Virus record (IMG/VR): IMGVR_UViG_3300004448_000181
Coordinates: 1 to 26,964 of that record
Source of the DNA: a virus
Reading direction: 5' to 3' (one strand)
DNA length: 26,964 nucleotides
The notes beneath the pieces are model-generated. The model saw only the letters and a program-made list of their open reading frames with translations. It did no database searches and was not told where the DNA came from. Made by a program: the position numbers and the translations under genes. This document shows, piece after piece, positions 20,234 to 26,964 of the stretch. Position 1 is the first letter of the stretch, and each line of letters opens with the position of its first letter.

Positions 20234-22717
20234 ATGGCGATAGAAAAAGGGTTATATTCAGCCCCAGAGGGTTTGGATAAGGAACTAGAAGGTGGCTTAG
20301 AAGGTGTCGAAGAGATGGACACGTCTGCGCTAGAGATAGAGATTGTCGATCCTGAAATGGTTACGCTGTCTGATGGGAGTGTTGAGATCACATTAATCCC
20401 TGACATGGACGAGACTGACCTCATGGAGTTTGATGGCAACTTGGCAGAGGCGCTGGAAGACGGCGACCTGCAAGAACTATCTAGTGACTTGTTAGGGCTT
20501 GTAGAAGCTGACATCGAAAGCCGAAAAGAGTGGGCGGATACGTTTGTTAAAGGACTAGATACTCTAGGACTTAAATACGAAGAGCGTACAGACCCGTGGG
20601 ATGGTGCTTGTGGAGTGTATTCTACAGTCCTAGCAGAAGCAGCTATCCGGTTCCAAGCAGAGACAATGAGTGAGACGTTTCCCGCCGCTGGACCTGTCAA
20701 GGTTAAAATTCTTGGGGACGAAACACAAGAAAAAATTGAAGCCGCTGAACGTGTAAAGGCTGACATGAACTATGAGCTTACTGAGCGCATGGTGGAGTAC
20801 AGACCCGAGCACGAGCGTATGTTGTATAGCCTAGGGCTTGCAGGATCAGCGTTTAAGAAGGTTTACTTCGATCCTAACCTAGGACGCCAGATGGCGGTCT
20901 ATATCCCAGCAGAAGACGTTATCGTGCCTTATGGCGCGTCTACGATTGAGCAAGCTGAACGTGTCTCGCATATTATGCGCAAGACCAAGAACGAACTAAA
21001 AAAATTACAGGCAGGGGGTTTCTACCGTGATGTAGAACTAGGAGACCCTGAGCCATTCCATACAGACATCGAAGAGAAGAAAGCCGAAGACGGTGGCTTC
21101 TCTATATCTGACGACAGTCGCTTTGCCATTTATGAAATACACGCAGATTTAATTATTGATGGTGTTGACGAAGACGAAGACGAGATAGCAAAACCTTACG
21201 TTGTTACTATTGAACGTGGTACTGGAGAAATTCTCGCTATACGGCGTAATTGGAATGAAGACGATGAGCTAATGCTCAAGCGTCAACACTTCGTACATTA
21301 CGTATACGTACCGGGATTTGGCTTCTATGGCCTTGGCCTTATTCATATCATTGGTGGGTATGCTAAGGCTGGGACTTCCTTGATACGTCAGCTAGTTGAT
21401 GCTGGTACTCTGTCGAACCTCCCCGGCGGATTAAAGTCCCGAGGACTACGTATCAAGGGGGATGACACTCCCATCGAACCGGGGGAATGGAAAGATGTTG
21501 ACGTACCATCAGGTAGTATCCGCGACAATATTATGCCCCTTCCTTACAAGGAGCCAAGCCAAACTCTCTTAGCTTTGTTGAACCAGATTACGACTGAAGG
21601 TCGTAGATTGGGCGCTATTTCTGACATGAACATTTCTGATATGTCAGCTAATGCCCCTGTTGGAACTACACTGGCGTTATTGGAGAGAACTCTCAAGCCA
21701 ATGGCGGCAGTACAAGCGCGGGTTCACTACACTATGAAGCAGGAGTTTAAACTCCTTAAAGCTATCATGGCAGAGCACGCACCCGAGGAGTACGGGTATC
21801 AGCCCCTACGAGGCGAAATAGGCGCACGGCAGCTAGACTATATGATGGTGGATGTAATCCCTGTCAGTGACCCTAACAGCTCTACAATGGCTCAACGAGT
21901 CGTACAGTACCAAGCTGTGCTACAGATGGCTCAGCAAGCGCCTCAGATATATGACCTACCACAACTACATCGCCAGATGATTGAAGTGTTAGGTGTGAAA
22001 AACGCAGACAAACTTGTTCCCACAAGAGAAGATTCCAAGCCCGCCGATCCAGTCAGCGAGAACATGGATGCTCTGGTTGGCAAGCCAATACGAGCGTTTA
22101 TCTATCAAGATCATCAAGCGCATATTGCAACGCACACGTCGTTTATGCAGGACCCACAGGTTGCTCAGATGATTGGTCAGAACCCACAGGCACAGCAGAT
22201 TATGGCGTCACTACAAGCGCATATCGCAGAGCACCTTGGGTTCCAGTATCGCCAACAGATCGAAGAGAAACTTGGTGTGTCACTACCGCCTCCGGGGGAA
22301 CAACTGCCAGAACAGATCGAAGTAGATTTGTCACGTCTGGTAGCCGAAGCGGGCGCTCAAGTTATGCAGGGGCATCAGCAAGAAGCTGCGCAGAAGCAAG
22401 CGGAGCAACAGCAACAAGACCCAATCTTCCAGCAGAAGCAAGCAGAGCTACAACTCAAAGGACAAGAAGTCCAACGCAAGGCAGCAAAAGATCAGCAAGA
22501 AGCGCAGATCAAACAGGCAGACTTGCAGCGTAGATCGCAGAAAGATCAAGTCGATGCCTTGATGGGTGCTGAAAAGTTAAAGCTGGATCAACAAGAATTA
22601 CAACTAGATGCCCAGAAAGAGGGTGTTCGCGTGGCGGCAAGTCGTCGTCAAGAAAACAACAAGCTCGATTTAGAGCTTGCGAGGATGATGGCTGACAAGC
22701 CTAAACGAGGTGAATAA
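20234..22717 (+). CDS. Portal (head-tail connector) protein
   Basis: An 827-residue portal, forming the ring through which DNA enters the head. It has an acidic N-terminus of about 90 residues, then the portal core (WADTFVKGLDTLGLKYEERT, then DPWDGACGVYSTVLAEAAIR, then SETFPAAGPVKVKI). The middle contains APVGTTLALLERTLKPMAAV, and the C-terminal about 140 residues form a Gln-rich long helix (AQKQAEQQQQDPIFQQKQAE and following), resembling the barrel of P22-type podovirus portals. The length is at the upper end for portals because of this tail. GAGAGG precedes the ATG and the gene lies 11 nt after terL. The call rests on sequence pattern and gene order. Confidence 0.9.
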   Translation: MAIEKGLYSAPEGLDKELEGGLEGVEEMDTSALEIEIVDPEMVTLSDGSVEITLIPDMDETDLMEFDGNLAEALEDGDLQELSSDLLGLVEADIESRKEWADTFVKGLDTLGLKYEERTDPWDGACGVYSTVLAEAAIRFQAETMSETFPAAGPVKVKILGDETQEKIEAAERVKADMNYELTERMVEYRPEHERMLYSLGLAGSAFKKVYFDPNLGRQMAVYIPAEDVIVPYGASTIEQAERVSHIMRKTKNELKKLQAGGFYRDVELGDPEPFHTDIEEKKAEDGGFSISDDSRFAIYEIHADLIIDGVDEDEDEIAKPYVVTIERGTGEILAIRRNWNEDDELMLKRQHFVHYVYVPGFGFYGLGLIHIIGGYAKAGTSLIRQLVDAGTLSNLPGGLKSRGLRIKGDDTPIEPGEWKDVDVPSGSIRDNIMPLPYKEPSQTLLALLNQITTEGRRLGAISDMNISDMSANAPVGTTLALLERTLKPMAAVQARVHYTMKQEFKLLKAIMAEHAPEEYGYQPLRGEIGARQLDYMMVDVIPVSDPNSSTMAQRVVQYQAVLQMAQQAPQIYDLPQLHRQMIEVLGVKNADKLVPTREDSKPADPVSENMDALVGKPIRAFIYQDHQAHIATHTSFMQDPQVAQMIGQNPQAQQIMASLQAHIAEHLGFQYRQQIEEKLGVSLPPPGEQLPEQIEVDLSRLVAEAGAQVMQGHQQEAAQKQAEQQQQDPIFQQKQAELQLKGQEVQRKAAKDQQEAQIKQADLQRRSQKDQVDALMGAEKLKLDQQELQLDAQKEGVRVAASRRQENNKLDLELARMMADKPKRGE

Positions 22718-22914
22718 TGGCTAAAACCGTCTTTGACGTGCTAGTAAATAAGATCGACGAAGATATATCGTCTGCAACTCAATTTCTTTCTGGGGGGTCC
22801 GCTAAAGACTTCGCAGGCTATAAGGAAATTGTTGGCTTAATTCGGGGTCTCGAAGCCAGCAAGCAACACATTGAGGACCTCTCGCGTAACTATATGGAAG
22901 AAGATGATGACTAA
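22717..22914 (+). CDS. Small protein between portal and co-chaperonin genes (65 aa)
   Basis: A 65-residue protein whose ATG overlaps the last base of the portal stop (TAATG). Sequence (MAKTVFDVLVNKIDEDISSA, then TQFLSGGSAKDFAGYKEIVG, then LIRGLEASKQHIEDLSRNYM) is mainly helical with an acidic end. Short proteins of this type are regularly found after portal genes in podovirus-like phages; their role is unknown. It may be a minor head component or assembly factor. Confidence 0.8.
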   Translation: MAKTVFDVLVNKIDEDISSATQFLSGGSAKDFAGYKEIVGLIRGLEASKQHIEDLSRNYMEEDDD

Positions 22915-23359
22915 TACTCAGACTATTGAAGTACCTGATGCACTGAAAGCAAAAATGGCGGCGGAAGCAAAACTAGATATTCCCCCTGCCCCTGACAAAC
23001 GTGAAGTTAGTGACGAGGAATGGGAAGCACAAATGCCCAAACCTTCTGGCTATCGTTTGTTAATAGCACTACCCGATGTCGAAGAATATTATCACGACAG
23101 TACCCTCCTTAAAACAACTGACCAGATGCACAAAGAGTACATCATGTCGATTATGGGTATTGTTATAGACATGGGCGCAGATGCCTATTCAGACAAAGAT
23201 CGTTTCCCCGAAGGTCCTTGGTGTAAAGAGGGTGACTATGTGATGTTTCGTATGAACACAGGCACACGGTTTAAGGTTAACGGAAAAGAATTTAGATTGA
23301 TGAACGATGATTCTGTGGAAGCTGTAATTCCCGATCCTCGTGGCATCATGGCTGTATAG
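22904..23359 (+). CDS. GroES-like (Cpn10) phage co-chaperonin
   Basis: A 151-residue protein starting at MMTNTQTIEV; the start overlaps the end of the previous gene, with GGAAG nearby. After a polar N-terminus of about 45 residues, the sequence GYRLLIALPDVEE ... KEYIMSIMGIVIDMGADAYS ... GPWCKEGDYVMFRMNTGTRF ... LMNDDSVEAVIPDPRGI follows the Cpn10 fold. It has the opening GYRLLI strand, a mobile-loop region (DSTLLKTTDQMHKEY), a V-I-x-M-G-x-x-A turn, G-D-Y-V, and a closing strand. By analogy with T4 gp31, it would partner host GroEL to fold capsid protein; its place between portal and scaffold genes supports this. Confidence 0.85.
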   Translation: MMTNTQTIEVPDALKAKMAAEAKLDIPPAPDKREVSDEEWEAQMPKPSGYRLLIALPDVEEYYHDSTLLKTTDQMHKEYIMSIMGIVIDMGADAYSDKDRFPEGPWCKEGDYVMFRMNTGTRFKVNGKEFRLMNDDSVEAVIPDPRGIMAV

Positions 23360-23369
23360 GAGAAAACTC

Positions 23370-24398
23370 ATGCCTTTTCAAAAAGTAGAATACGAGTTTC
23401 CTGATGAGGAAACAAAAGAAAAACAAGACATCGAAGTGGAGGGTTCCAGTGCTATCGAAGTGGACATTGGAGGTAAGAAAGCTAAGGCCGCTGCTGAGAA
23501 ATCTGAGTCTGTCGTTGAAAGTGAAGCGGATACTGATGACGACGAATATGAGGTTGAAGTGGTTGATGATACGCCGAAGGCTGATCGCAACCGTAAACCC
23601 TCTGATCCCCCAGAAGACGTTACTGATGACGAGTTGGAAGACTATTCAGAGAAAGTGCGTAAACGGATACAGCATTTTAGCAAGGGCTATCACGACGAAC
23701 GCCGCGCTAAAGAAGCGGCTTTCCGTGAACGTGAAGAGTTGGAGAGACTATCTCAACAGCTTGTGGAAGAGAATAAGAAACTCAAATCCAACGTAAACAA
23801 AAATCAGACAGCATTACTTGAGCAAGCTAAGCGTAGCGCAGTAACTGACTTAGAATCTGCTAAAAAGCAGTATAAGGAAGCGTATGAAGCTGGGGACTCA
23901 GATGGTGTCCTTTCTGCACAAGAAAGCCTAACAAATGCCAAGATTAAGGCCGATAGGCTAAATAATTTCAAGTTACCAGCTTTACAAGAAGATGAAACTA
24001 ATGTAAAAATGGTACCTGAAACCACCCCACCGCCAGTGGAGGTTGATAAACGAGCGCAAGCGTGGCAAGACGCGAACGACTGGTTCAACCAAGACGTAGA
24101 GATGACAAGCTACGCGCTGGGGTTGCATAATAAACTTGTCAATGAGGGTGTAAGCCCTCAGAGTGATAACTACTACGAGAGGATTGATTCTCGTATGCGA
24201 CAGTTATTCCCCGAGAATTTCGAGGGGGAGGAAGTAGAAAAGCCGAAGAAGCAGTCAAATGTGGTTGCACCCGCTACGCGGAGCACTTCGCCTAAGAAGA
24301 TTAGGCTAACGCAAACACAGTACCAGCTCTCTAAACGCTTGGGACTTACTCCCGAACAATACGCCAAACAGGTTGCACTAGATATGAGGAAACAATAA
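23370..24398 (+). CDS. Capsid scaffolding protein
   Basis: A 342-residue protein starting at MPFQKVEYEF; AGGAGA precedes the ATG at 23370. The first about 95 residues are very acidic and low-complexity (VESEADTDDDEYEVEVVDDT). They are followed by a long coiled coil (RKRIQHFSKGYHDERRAKEA, then FREREELERLSQQLVEENKK and further heptads to about 205). A basic C-terminus (PKKIRLTQTQYQLSKRLGLT) could bind capsid protein. This composition and the position between portal and major capsid genes are typical of podovirus scaffolds. There is no protease signature, so a separate prohead protease may be absent. Confidence 0.85.
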   Translation: MPFQKVEYEFPDEETKEKQDIEVEGSSAIEVDIGGKKAKAAAEKSESVVESEADTDDDEYEVEVVDDTPKADRNRKPSDPPEDVTDDELEDYSEKVRKRIQHFSKGYHDERRAKEAAFREREELERLSQQLVEENKKLKSNVNKNQTALLEQAKRSAVTDLESAKKQYKEAYEAGDSDGVLSAQESLTNAKIKADRLNNFKLPALQEDETNVKMVPETTPPPVEVDKRAQAWQDANDWFNQDVEMTSYALGLHNKLVNEGVSPQSDNYYERIDSRMRQLFPENFEGEEVEKPKKQSNVVAPATRSTSPKKIRLTQTQYQLSKRLGLTPEQYAKQVALDMRKQ

Positions 24399-24847
24399 TG
24401 GCTACTAACAGAATTGACCGTGAATTAGAAACGCAAGAAAAAACGATCCGCAAAAAGGCTTGGACGCGTCCCGAGGTGTTACCATCTCCAAATCCCGAGC
24501 CGGGTTATGAATTTCATTGGGTTCGTATAAGCACGCAAGGGCAAGTAGATGCCACGAATGTATCCTCGAAATTAAGAGAAGGTTGGGAGCCTTGTAAAGC
24601 ACAAGATCACCCCGAGATTACGATGGTTACTGTAGAGAATGAACGCTTTGCAGAGAACGTAGTAATTGGTGGTTTGATGTTATGTAAAGCTCCATCAGAG
24701 TTAGTTGAAGAACGGTCTAGTCACTACCAACAACAGACAGACGCTCAGATGCACTCTGTAGACAACAGTCTCATGAGAGAAAATGATCCTCGTATGCCTC
24801 TGTTTAACAACAGACAAACGAAGGTTACTTTTGGAAACGGAACTTAA
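24398..24847 (+). CDS. Hypothetical head-module protein (149 aa)
   Basis: A 149-residue protein, ATG overlapping the scaffold stop (TAATG). It has a basic, charged N-terminus (RIDRELETQEKTIRKKAWTR), then WVRISTQGQVDATNVSSKLR EGWEP, and a polar C-terminus ending TKVTFGNGT. Proteins of this pattern commonly sit between scaffold and capsid genes in marine podoviruses, but the function is not known to me. A minor capsid component or assembly factor is likely. Confidence 0.75.
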   Translation: MATNRIDRELETQEKTIRKKAWTRPEVLPSPNPEPGYEFHWVRISTQGQVDATNVSSKLREGWEPCKAQDHPEITMVTVENERFAENVVIGGLMLCKAPSELVEERSSHYQQQTDAQMHSVDNSLMRENDPRMPLFNNRQTKVTFGNGT

Positions 24848-24861
24848 ATTAGGAGCTTAAC

Positions 24862-25467
24862 ATGGCTTACCCAACTGTAAGTGGCCCTTCAGGGCTAGTT
24901 CCGGTTAAACTTGTAAGCGGCGTACCTTTCGTGGGCGTAACTCGTCAATATAGCATTGCGAGTGGTTATAACACGAACATCTTTAATGGTGACGCTGTAC
25001 AACTTGTTACCGGAGGCACCGTAGAACGTGATACTGCTGACGCAGCGATGACGCCTATTGGTGTATTTCTTGGTTGTACTTATACTGATCCCTCACTGGG
25101 CTATCAGTTATTCAGCCAATATTACCCAGCAAACACCGCTGCATCTGACATCATGGCTTACGTCGCTGATGGCACTGATGTGTTGTTTAAAGTTGCTGTA
25201 CTTTCATCCGCTGCTGGCGCTACGCCAGTAATTGGCGATCTAGCGATCACTGATTTGGGTGCAAACGTAGCAATGATCAACAACGCTGGCGATACTGCTA
25301 CTGGAAATTCACGATGTGGTATTTCCGACACAACCGCTACAACTAATACATTGCCTTTGCGCATTATTAGTCTTGTAGAGGAAACCAAAAACTCATCCGG
25401 TGGGTTCACTGAGGCACTCGTTAAATGGAACGCAGGGCATCAAATGAACAACTTAACCGGCGTCTAG
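24862..25467 (+). CDS. Putative capsid decoration/structural protein
   Basis: A 201-residue protein with AGGAG upstream of its ATG. It is rich in Gly, Ala, Thr and Val, with repeated beta-like segments (GLVPVKLVSGVPFVGVTRQY, GGTVERDTADAAMTPIGVFL, VLFKVAVLSSAAGATPVI), low charge and few cysteines. Such composition and its position immediately before the major capsid gene suggest a capsid-decorating or capsid-stabilising protein. No catalytic motif is seen. Confidence 0.7.
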   Translation: MAYPTVSGPSGLVPVKLVSGVPFVGVTRQYSIASGYNTNIFNGDAVQLVTGGTVERDTADAAMTPIGVFLGCTYTDPSLGYQLFSQYYPANTAASDIMAYVADGTDVLFKVAVLSSAAGATPVIGDLAITDLGANVAMINNAGDTATGNSRCGISDTTATTNTLPLRIISLVEETKNSSGGFTEALVKWNAGHQMNNLTGV

Positions 25468-25479
25468 GAGGGATAACTA

Positions 25480-26388
25480 ATGGCTATTTCACGCGCCCAG
25501 CTCCTTAAAGAGCTACTTCCCGGTCTAAACGCACTGTTTGGGTTGGAATACGCAAAATACGGCGAAGAGCACGCCCAAATTTTTGAAACGGAATCTTCAG
25601 ATCGCTCGTTTGAAGAAGAAACTAAGCTATCCGGTTTCTCAGCAGCACCTGTCAAGGACGAAGGCTCAGCCATCGAATATGACAATGCTCAGGAAGCATG
25701 GAGTGCACGCTACGTCCATGAGACAATTGCGATGGGGTTCAGTATTACTGAAGAAGCCATCGAAGATAACTTGTATGACTCACTGTCTGCTCGTTATACG
25801 AAAGCATTAGCTCGTGCTATGGCGTACACTAAGCAAGTTAAAGCTGCGTCTATTTTGAACAATGGATTTGCTGCTGGCACCACTTACGGTGACGGACAGC
25901 CATTGCTCTCAACAGCGCATCCGCTTGTTTCTGGTGGCACCAACGCGAACCGCCCAACTGTTGCGGCTGACCTTAACGAGACTTCTCTTGAAGCCGCCGT
26001 TATTGGTATTAGCCAGTGGACAGATGAGCGAGGATTGTTGATCGCTGCTCAGCCACGGAAGCTCATCATTCCACCAGCATTGCAATTCGTTGCAACTCGT
26101 CTGTTGGACACTGATGGTCGTGTAGGTACTGCGGATAACGATATTAACGCTCTTCGCAATAACGGTTCTATCCCTGAAGGATATGCTGTTAACCACTACC
26201 TCACAGACACCAATGCTTGGTTCTTGATGACTGATGTGCCTAACGGCCTGAAGCACTTTGTTCGTACCCCAATGTCTACATCTATGGATGCTGACTTTGA
26301 CACGGGCAATTCGCGCTACAAGGCTCGTGAGCGTTATTCCTTCGGGGTTTCTGACCCACTAGGAATTTACGGATCACCCGGTGCGTAA
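25480..26388 (+). CDS. Major capsid protein, Mu gpT-like
   Basis: A 302-residue protein with a strong AGGAGGG binding site. Sequence features match the Mu gpT-type HK97-fold capsid family: AISRAQLLKELLPGLNALFG, the EHAQIFETESSDRSFEEE segment, AMGFSITEEAIEDNLYDSLS, GFAAGTTYGDGQPLLSTAHPL and the closing FDTGNSRYKARERYSFGVSDP. It would form the icosahedral shell. It is preceded by scaffold and putative decoration genes and followed by a strong terminator, consistent with high expression. Confidence 0.9.
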   Translation: MAISRAQLLKELLPGLNALFGLEYAKYGEEHAQIFETESSDRSFEEETKLSGFSAAPVKDEGSAIEYDNAQEAWSARYVHETIAMGFSITEEAIEDNLYDSLSARYTKALARAMAYTKQVKAASILNNGFAAGTTYGDGQPLLSTAHPLVSGGTNANRPTVAADLNETSLEAAVIGISQWTDERGLLIAAQPRKLIIPPALQFVATRLLDTDGRVGTADNDINALRNNGSIPEGYAVNHYLTDTNAWFLMTDVPNGLKHFVRTPMSTSMDADFDTGNSRYKARERYSFGVSDPLGIYGSPGA

Positions 26389-26394
26389 TTAGTG

Positions 26395-26417
26395 TGGGGG
26401 GCAACTATTGCCCCCCA
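26395..26417 (+). terminator. Rho-independent terminator after the major capsid gene
   Basis: Perfect 10-bp stem TGGGGGGCAA / TTGCCCCCCA with a CTA loop, then TTACTTTTTG. It ends transcription of the capsid operon. A weak promoter-like pair (TTGCCC at 26408, 17-nt spacer, TATAAG at 26431) overlaps its right arm and could restart transcription of the next gene. Confidence 0.9.
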
Positions 26418-26493
26418 TTACTTTTTGTGATATAAGATACCAATCCCTGACAGTTGCATTCCCGTAACTGACTAACCCAGACAGGAGATTAAC

Positions 26494-26964
26494 ATGGGTA
26501 CTACTACATTTTCTGGTCCTATTCGGGCTGGCACTATTCGTAACACTAATGGCACAACAGTAGGTACTGACGTAGCAAACGTCGGTTATGTTGTAATGTG
26601 TCAATCCTATACAGCCGATCTATCTGGCGGTGCACTTGCTGCGGTCGTCACCGATATGGTCATTCCCGCTAACTCTAAAATCGTTAACATTATTGTTGAT
26701 TTGGCTGTTGCAGCTAATACTACTACTAACATTAGTGTTGGTGATACTGTTGGCGGCGCTTCCACATACATTAACACTCTTGCTTCAGGAACAACCGTAG
26801 GCATCAAAGCCCTTGGTATTTCTGGCGGTGGAACCCTTGCTTGGGGTAACACAGGAACTGCTGATGAGCGTTTAACTGTTACTTCTTCCGCAGCTACTAC
26901 TGCGGGTAGCGCAGTAATTACTGTAATGTATGCACAGGCGTTTAACACTGCAATTCAACCGTAA
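26494..26964 (+). CDS. Putative virion structural protein (decoration or fibre-like)
   Basis: A 156-residue protein with AGGAGA before its ATG; its TAA is the last codon of the window, so it is complete. The sequence is almost free of charge and rich in Thr, Gly, Ala, Ser and Val (GTTTFSGPIRAGTIRNTNGT, VGGASTYINTLASGTTVGIK, VTSSAATTAGSAVITVMYAQ), the profile of beta-structured virion surface proteins. It follows the capsid terminator and may have its own promoter, so it may be expressed at a different level. Decoration protein or beta-helical fibre component are the options. Confidence 0.7.
   Translation: MGTTTFSGPIRAGTIRNTNGTTVGTDVANVGYVVMCQSYTADLSGGALAAVVTDMVIPANSKIVNIIVDLAVAANTTTNISVGDTVGGASTYINTLASGTTVGIKALGISGGGTLAWGNTGTADERLTVTSSAATTAGSAVITVMYAQAFNTAIQP

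Noticed and set aside
20227-20766. 179-residue minus-strand ORF within the portal gene
   Set aside because: Serine-rich shadow of an acidic coding region; no ribosome binding site and the portal frame is clearly the real one.
1-26964. tRNA genes, CRISPR arrays, insertion sequences, integrase/attachment sites
   Set aside because: Looked for cloverleaf-like sequence, regularly spaced repeats, transposase motifs and tyrosine/serine recombinase motifs and saw none. The tandem repeats at 16719-16951 have a ~101-bp period with degenerate units and are not CRISPR-like.

Overview
This window is a contiguous piece of a tailed-phage (Caudoviricetes) genome. It has dense, overlapping genes, a complete DNA-replication module, a terminase-portal-scaffold-capsid module, and no host housekeeping genes. 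Medium GC, strong AGGAGA-type ribosome binding sites and E. coli-like sigma70 promoters suggest a proteobacterial host. The family-A polymerase type, phage Cpn10 and gpT-like capsid protein resemble genes common in marine phages, but the host cannot be named from sequence alone. No integrase, CI-like repressor, tRNA, insertion sequence or CRISPR array is visible. Capsid assembly looks like a podovirus-type (long portal with a Gln-rich tail) or Mu-gpT-like set; tail genes lie outside the window.

Layout. (1) 1-274: the end of a rightward operon (a truncated ORF and a small one-TM protein), converging on a leftward operon whose UUCG-loop terminator lies at 275-292. (2) 350-11496, leftward: replication and recombination genes, namely AEP-type primase fused to a DUF927-like helicase, a gp2.5-like ssDNA-binding protein, an excisionase-type HTH protein, a Gam-like protein, an SNF2-type helicase, an HNH-like basic protein, a RecB/Cas4-like nuclease, family-A DNA polymerase, a DUF6378-like protein, a winged-helix protein, a VRR-NUC nuclease and a zinc ribbon. 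(3) 11575-16205, leftward: an accessory module built around a MoxR-type AAA+ ATPase and a metallopeptidase-VWA protein, with unknown partners of 305, 292, 88 and 54 residues. (4) 16206-17002: about 800 bp of non-coding DNA with a strong leftward promoter, AATGTTC iterons, an AT-rich stretch and tandem ~101-bp repeats; this is a candidate replication origin or control region. (5) 17003-17688: a separate leftward two-gene unit with its own terminator. (6) 17689-18073: divergent control region with a near-consensus rightward promoter. (7) 18074-26964, rightward: small and large terminase, portal, a small protein, GroES-like co-chaperonin, scaffold, unknown, putative decoration protein, major capsid protein, terminator, and a further structural protein.

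The most striking signal is a dispersed palindrome, GTTAGTG-NNN-CACTAAC. There are eight perfect copies and one degenerate copy, all between 7.1 and 17.9 kb and none in the structural half. They sit at gene junctions or just inside the first codons of genes, most densely around the MoxR/VWA module. The arms are invariant and the central three bases vary, as expected for an operator (stoperator-like), an RNA hairpin or a module-boundary element. A second dispersed word, GGAACTGGTATC, occurs five times perfectly and once with one change, always on the plus strand and in different reading frames. Together, the MoxR/VWA gene set and these two site families are the best candidate for an undescribed system here.
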